Made by a program: the position numbers and the translations under genes | Assembly: GCF_016756315.1 (NCBI RefSeq) | Contig: NZ_AP024235.1 | Coordinates: forward strand, 4,497,648-4,561,647 | Length of the DNA stretch: 64,000 nt | Direction: 5' to 3' | Origin: Alteromonas sp. KC3 | GTDB lineage: Bacteria > Pseudomonadota > Gammaproteobacteria > Enterobacterales > Alteromonadaceae | The notes under the pieces: model-generated | What the model was told of the DNA's origin: nothing | The model's database searches: none | The model's input: only the letters and a program-made list of their open reading frames with translations | Shown: positions 60,381 to 64,000 of the stretch, piece by piece | Layout of the letters: the number at the start of each line of letters is the position of its first letter | Position numbering within the stretch: position 1 is the stretch's first letter

Positions 60381-62045
60381 CTACTTACTGCTGATGCCCC
60401 GCTTCTCCATAGAAGCATAAATCATTTTGGCTTGAACCAAGGTAATCACGTTACTCACTAGCCAGTATAGTACTAGACCTGCAGGGAACCACAGGAAGAA
60501 CACACTCATTGCAACTGGCATCCATTGCATGATTTTTTGCTGCATTGGATCAGTAATAGTGGTTGGCTGGAGTTTTTGCAATAGGTACATACTTGCGCCT
60601 GTAAGGATAGGCAGTACAAAGTATGGGTCTTTTACAGAAAGGTCAGTGATCCACAATACAAAATCGGCGTGACGTAGTTCAACACTTTCCATTAATACCC
60701 AGTAAAGTGCCAAAAATATTGGCATTTGAAGTAATAATGGAAGGCAACCGCCCATTGGGTTTACTTTCTCTTTGCGATACAGCTCCATCATTGCTTGTGA
60801 CATTTTTTGTCTGTCATCGCCAAAACGGTCTTTTAGCTGCTGCATCTTAGGCGCCAAATTACGCATGCGCGCCATTGACTCATATTGCTTTTTAGTTAGC
60901 CAGTACATTGCACCTTTCACAACAATAGTGATAAGAATAATCGCAACGCCCCAGTTATTTACCAAGCTGTGCAAAAATTGTAGCAGTGCAAACAGATACT
61001 TTGAAATCCACCACAAGAACCCATAGTCCACTGTTAAATCAAGGCCACGAGCGATTTGCGCAAGGCTGTCTTGATCTTTAGGACCTAAATAAAGTGTTGA
61101 AGAAAGGGTTTGCGTATCACCGGCTGCGATGGTCGCAGAAGGTGCAAGTACACCTACGACAGCGTAGCGGTTGTTTTGATTGCGTGAATACAGGCTATTG
61201 GTTGCATCTTGAGGCGGTACCCAAGCTGAAACGAAATAGTGCTCAAGCATACCTACCCAGCCAGCTTTGGTCGTTACGCGAAGATTTTCATCTTCGATAT
61301 CATCGAATGTGAGTTTCTGATATCTGTCGTCTTCTGTTGAATACGCAGCGCCGCGATAGGTAGGCATAAACATGTTGCTATCATCTTCAAATGCCATGAC
61401 TTGCTTAAGTTGCGCGTAAGGCTGTACCGTCGCGTTAGAAGCTGTGCCGTTTTCAACCGTATAGCTTACGTCAATTTCGTAGCTATCCTTTGTAAACGTA
61501 AAGGTCTTTGTTACAGAAAGACCTGCGCTGTTTTTCCACGTTAGCGGCACAACGAGCGTATCGCCCGTCATTTCATAAAATTCGCTAGACGTATTGTACA
61601 CAGGACGTCCAACTACTTTATCTGCATCAGGACCTTGCGCACCTGTTAAACCGCTTTGCGCCACATAAAGGCCGTTTCCTGAACGAAGCAAGCTGTACGG
61701 GATATCTGAACCTTGTTTGACAGGAAACTTAAGTAAGTCTGCTGATACAACATCACCGCCTAGTAAATCGATACGCAAATCTAGCGTGTCTGTTTTAACT
61801 TCAATAATGCGGCTAGTGTTTTGTGAAGCAGTCGCTACTTGCGCAGAAGGTGCTGCAGCATCGCCACTTGGCACTTCTTCACTGTTCACATCTTCAAAAG
61901 AGGGAGCACCTTGTGCTGTTTGTTGCGTTTGTTCTTGCGCGGCTGGCTCAACTAGCTGTGGCCCATAATCTTTTTGCCATTGTTGCCAAAGCAAAAAGCT
62001 AACTAGCGCGAGGCCAATTATCAGAAAACTACGTTGCGATTCCAT
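60381..62045 (-). CDS. yidC: Membrane protein insertase YidC
   Basis: 554 residues from the ATG at 62045; the longer reading to 62111 overlaps yidD and is not needed. One N-terminal membrane anchor (SFLIIGLALVSFLLWQQWQ), a large periplasmic beta domain, then the conserved five-helix core (LVNNWGVAIILITIVVKGAMYWLTKKQYESMARMRNLAPKMQQLK, NPMGGCLPLLLQMPIFLALYWVL). Inserts proteins into the inner membrane with or without SecYEG. Gene order as in E. coli. Confidence 0.98.
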   Translation of the reverse strand: MESQRSFLIIGLALVSFLLWQQWQKDYGPQLVEPAAQEQTQQTAQGAPSFEDVNSEEVPSGDAAAPSAQVATASQNTSRIIEVKTDTLDLRIDLLGGDVVSADLLKFPVKQGSDIPYSLLRSGNGLYVAQSGLTGAQGPDADKVVGRPVYNTSSEFYEMTGDTLVVPLTWKNSAGLSVTKTFTFTKDSYEIDVSYTVENGTASNATVQPYAQLKQVMAFEDDSNMFMPTYRGAAYSTEDDRYQKLTFDDIEDENLRVTTKAGWVGMLEHYFVSAWVPPQDATNSLYSRNQNNRYAVVGVLAPSATIAAGDTQTLSSTLYLGPKDQDSLAQIARGLDLTVDYGFLWWISKYLFALLQFLHSLVNNWGVAIILITIVVKGAMYWLTKKQYESMARMRNLAPKMQQLKDRFGDDRQKMSQAMMELYRKEKVNPMGGCLPLLLQMPIFLALYWVLMESVELRHADFVLWITDLSVKDPYFVLPILTGASMYLLQKLQPTTITDPMQQKIMQWMPVAMSVFFLWFPAGLVLYWLVSNVITLVQAKMIYASMEKRGISSK

Positions 62046-62055
62046 ACAGGTCTCT

Positions 62056-62325
62056 TTATTTTGAGTGTTTATTTTGTTGTTTTTCCGGCACTGGATCATA
62101 TCCGCCGGCATGCAAAGGGTGGCATTTTAATATGCGTTTAATCGATAACCAACCGCCTTTTACCAATCCGTGCGTTTTTAATGCATCAATAGCATACCAA
62201 GAACAGGACGGATGGAAACGACAACGTTGCCCTAATACAGGCGAAATAAACCATTGATAGCACTTTATCAAGGCCAAAGGGACTGCAATTAAGAGTTGTT
62301 GCAACGCTTGTTTAATTTTTTCCAT
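62056..62325 (-). CDS. yidD: Membrane protein insertion efficiency factor YidD
   Basis: 89 residues. Amphipathic N-terminal helix and the signature [22 protein letters not shown] with [12 protein letters not shown]. It aids YidC-dependent insertion. Overlaps rnpA by 37 bp and lies 11 bp from yidC. Confidence 0.95.
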   Translation of the reverse strand: MEKIKQALQQLLIAVPLALIKCYQWFISPVLGQRCRFHPSCSWYAIDALKTHGLVKGGWLSIKRILKCHPLHAGGYDPVPEKQQNKHSK

Positions 62326-62663
62326 AGCTTTTCCAATGTTGCGAAAACTTCTTGGTTGCTAAGGTTGTCAGCACCGGATTTCCCGATAACGATAATATCA
62401 ACGTTGGGAAGGTCATGCTGCTTAAGTCGAAAGCTTTCTCTTACTAAACGTTTTAAGCGATTCCTGTCGTGGGCTTTTCGGATGCGCTTTTTGGCAAGCG
62501 TAATACCCAAACGTGGTGACGTAAGTGAGTTTTTTCGAGCTAGAATTGTAAAAGAGGGAGATACAGCTGGGGTTGCGTTATCAAACACATAGGTAAAGTG
62601 GGTGGGAGTTAGCAGACGCAACTCCCTAGAAAACTTATTCTCGCCCACTTTGGCGTCTTTCAA
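62289..62663 (-). CDS. rnpA: Ribonuclease P protein component
   Basis: Up to 124 residues. The TTG at 62663 opens the frame, but a GTG at 62648 (five codons on) fits the family start better; neither has a clear ribosome site. Core [31 protein letters not shown] with the RNR signature. Combines with RNase P RNA to mature tRNA 5' ends. Directly follows rpmH. Confidence 0.94.
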   Translation of the reverse strand: MKDAKVGENKFSRELRLLTPTHFTYVFDNATPAVSPSFTILARKNSLTSPRLGITLAKKRIRKAHDRNRLKRLVRESFRLKQHDLPNVDIIVIGKSGADNLSNQEVFATLEKLWKKLNKRCNNS

Positions 62664-62798
62664 TTAAGCTGAAAGACGAGCGCGGCCTTTTGCACGGCGA
62701 GCTGCTAGTACTTTACGACCATTTTTAGTCGCCATACGAGCACGAAAACCGTGAGAACGCTTGCGCTTAAGATTGCTCGGTTGAAATGTTCTTTTCAT
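62664..62798 (-). CDS. rpmH: 50S ribosomal protein L34
   Basis: 44 residues, read by hand from 62798: [19 protein letters not shown], then [20 protein letters not shown] and LSA. A highly basic, textbook L34 of the usual length. Immediately precedes rnpA. Too short for some gene callers. Confidence 0.97.
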   Translation of the reverse strand: MKRTFQPSNLKRKRSHGFRARMATKNGRKVLAARRAKGRARLSA

Positions 62799-63425
62799 GA
62801 CCAAAGTCTCACTTATATTTAGTTAAACATAGGCGTTTTTGGTAACACATTATGCTGTTGCCAGAACAATGTGGTGTTTTCACCAGAAAAGCCCATCGAA
62901 AAAGGACGCTGAATTCTAGAGATCTCGGGGGCTCCTGTCAATGCATATTCTCTCTTTTTGGACGAATAAGTGAACAATTTTCGCTGTTTTTTAATCGATA
63001 AAGCAGTTTTTTATACAATTAGGCTGTGAATAACGCGATTGTGACACTGATGTTATCCACAGTAGATTGTGTAAAAACACAATAATAGTGAAAAATGCAA
63101 GGGGATCTAACGCATTTTTAAGGGTATTTTAGACAGATGTTTTCTCATAATAGAGCGTTTTGATCTAAAGCAAAAGTTATTTAAATTCATTGCCTTATCA
63201 TTTTGATCCTTAAGATCGATCAAGATCGCCATTTACATTATGTTGATAACGTAAGATAATCCACAGCGAATAAAACGATAATTTAATTTCTCGCTGTTAC
63301 CCAACATTTCCAACGCTATTTTCTTAATGGCGCGTTTTGGTGCCTGCTATTTTCACGCTTTTATGCAAACGTGACATCTATGGGGTTGGCTTTTTCACGC
63401 GAGTTACGGGAGCTAGCAACGTACC
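62799..63425. promoter_or_regulatory. dnaA/rpmH divergent control region with DnaA boxes
   Basis: About 630 AT-rich bases between divergent rpmH and dnaA. Perfect DnaA boxes TGTGAATAA (63025-63033) and TTATCCACA (63053-63061); single-mismatch boxes at 63068-63076 and 63257-63265. About seven GATC sites, three of them clustered near 63209-63229. This is consistent with DnaA self-regulation and with SeqA/Dam control. No gene seen. Confidence 0.75.
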
Positions 63426-64000
63426 ATGTCCTTGTGGAACCAATGTCTTGAAAGGCTGCGCCAAGAATTACCTACGCAGCAATTTAGTATGTGGATACGA
63501 CCGCTTGTTTGTGAAGAACAAGATGGATTTGTGGCGCTGTATGCGCCAAATCGCTTCGTACTCGATTGGGTAAGAGATAAGTACTTAAATAACATTACGG
63601 CGCTTCTTCGTGAGTTTGCGGGTGACAATGCACCACAACTGCGTTTAGAGGTAATGAGTCGTCAAAGTGTTAACCGAGCATCGCCAGCGCCTCAAGTACA
63701 GCCATCATCACCGTCTGTAAATACTCATAATAGTGCGCCGCAGCAGATGTCGTCGCCGTCCAACCAACACTCTGCACCGCCTTCATCATCACATTCTTAT
63801 AGTGCAAACCAGGCTTCAGTTCCTACTAACCCTGGTAGTAGTGGTTATACTGCAAATAGTGATCATGGTAGTTCGTATACCACTAATGATCGCGGTGCGC
63901 CGTCGGTGGATCATAGCGATCGCCATACTTACGATCGCAATAGCTTCAATGGCTCACAAACACAGCGCGTGACGTCACCACCAAAAGTCATCCCTATTCC
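63426..64000 (+). CDS. dnaA: Chromosomal replication initiator DnaA (N-terminal part)
   Basis: The first 191 codons. Starts [19 protein letters not shown], then [20 protein letters not shown] and [20 protein letters not shown] (domain I, interaction with DnaB/DiaA). After residue 85 comes a long flexible domain II, very rich in Ser, Asn, Pro, Gln and His, still running at the window edge; it is clearly longer than in E. coli. The AAA+ and DNA-binding domains lie beyond 64000. GATC repeats occur within the linker codons. Confidence 0.97.
   Translation, partial: MSLWNQCLERLRQELPTQQFSMWIRPLVCEEQDGFVALYAPNRFVLDWVRDKYLNNITALLREFAGDNAPQLRLEVMSRQSVNRASPAPQVQPSSPSVNTHNSAPQQMSSPSNQHSAPPSSSHSYSANQASVPTNPGSSGYTANSDHGSSYTTNDRGAPSVDHSDRHTYDRNSFNGSQTQRVTSPPKVIPI

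Overview
The window is a chromosomal segment around the replication origin of a marine gammaproteobacterium, most likely Alteromonas or a close Alteromonadaceae relative. The evidence is the gene order rpmH-rnpA-yidD-yidC-(yajQ)-mnmE-mioC ... mnmG-rsmG-parA-parB-atpIBEFHAGDC, the divergent dnaA start at the right edge, and a TonB-receptor/halogenase/GH1 sugar locus typical of that group. The host backbone is compact. Two inserts interrupt it. LAYOUT: 1-4559 holds the end of a membrane protein, a Fur-box-preceded pair of small unknown genes, a DUF1206 membrane protein, tusA-pyrE-rph (minus) and yicC (plus). About 4666-18297 is an AT-rich genomic island bounded by imperfect 29-bp direct repeats (26/29 identical). 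It has a dead tyrosine integrase at its left end and a putative anti-phage system: a C5-cytosine methyltransferase convergent with a tightly overlapping three-gene operon coding for a P-loop ATPase, a middle protein and a 1673-residue protein with a C-terminal FtsK/HerA motor. The operon resembles the DptF-DptG-DptH restriction module of phosphorothioation systems, but no dnd modification genes are present. 18435-20037 carries a porin and a small PstS-like periplasmic protein. 20224-30844 is a glycoside-utilisation locus: two decayed tryptophan-halogenase-like genes and a TonB receptor on minus, divergent from GH1 glucosidase, GPH symporter and LacI regulator on plus. Three LacI-type palindromes lie in the shared promoter region. 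30849-36413 holds housekeeping and accessory genes (SnoaL-like, OmpA lipoprotein, HD-GYP, ATL, DTW-domain tRNA enzyme, GST, a membrane protein) and a near-consensus parS site. 36607-48366 is atpCDGAHFEBI, parB, parA, rsmG and mnmG, all minus. 48367-49009 is the probable oriC, with about 20 GATC sites in about 410 bp, DnaA boxes and GATCT-type AT-rich 13-mers. 49010-54174 holds an ABC-F protein, DnaC-like and DnaT-like primosome genes, mioC and mnmE. 54183-59844 is a small (about 5.7 kb) element integrated by a large serine recombinase into the last codons of yajQ. 59829-62798 is yajQ, yidC, yidD, rnpA and rpmH. 62799-63425 is the dnaA control region with more DnaA boxes, and dnaA begins at 63426 and runs off the window. 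HOW IT WORKS TOGETHER: origin (oriC, dnaA), segregation (parAB, parS), helicase loading (dnaT/dnaC-like) and energy genes are clustered as in many gammaproteobacteria. The sugar locus is probably under one LacI repressor. The methyltransferase plus ATPase/motor operon probably forms a self/non-self discriminating DNA defence system, and it is now probably immobile because its integrase is broken. The serine-integrase element left a clear scar: a 13-bp duplication, a changed YajQ C-terminus, and separation of yajQ from mnmE, with an element-borne promoter facing mnmE.
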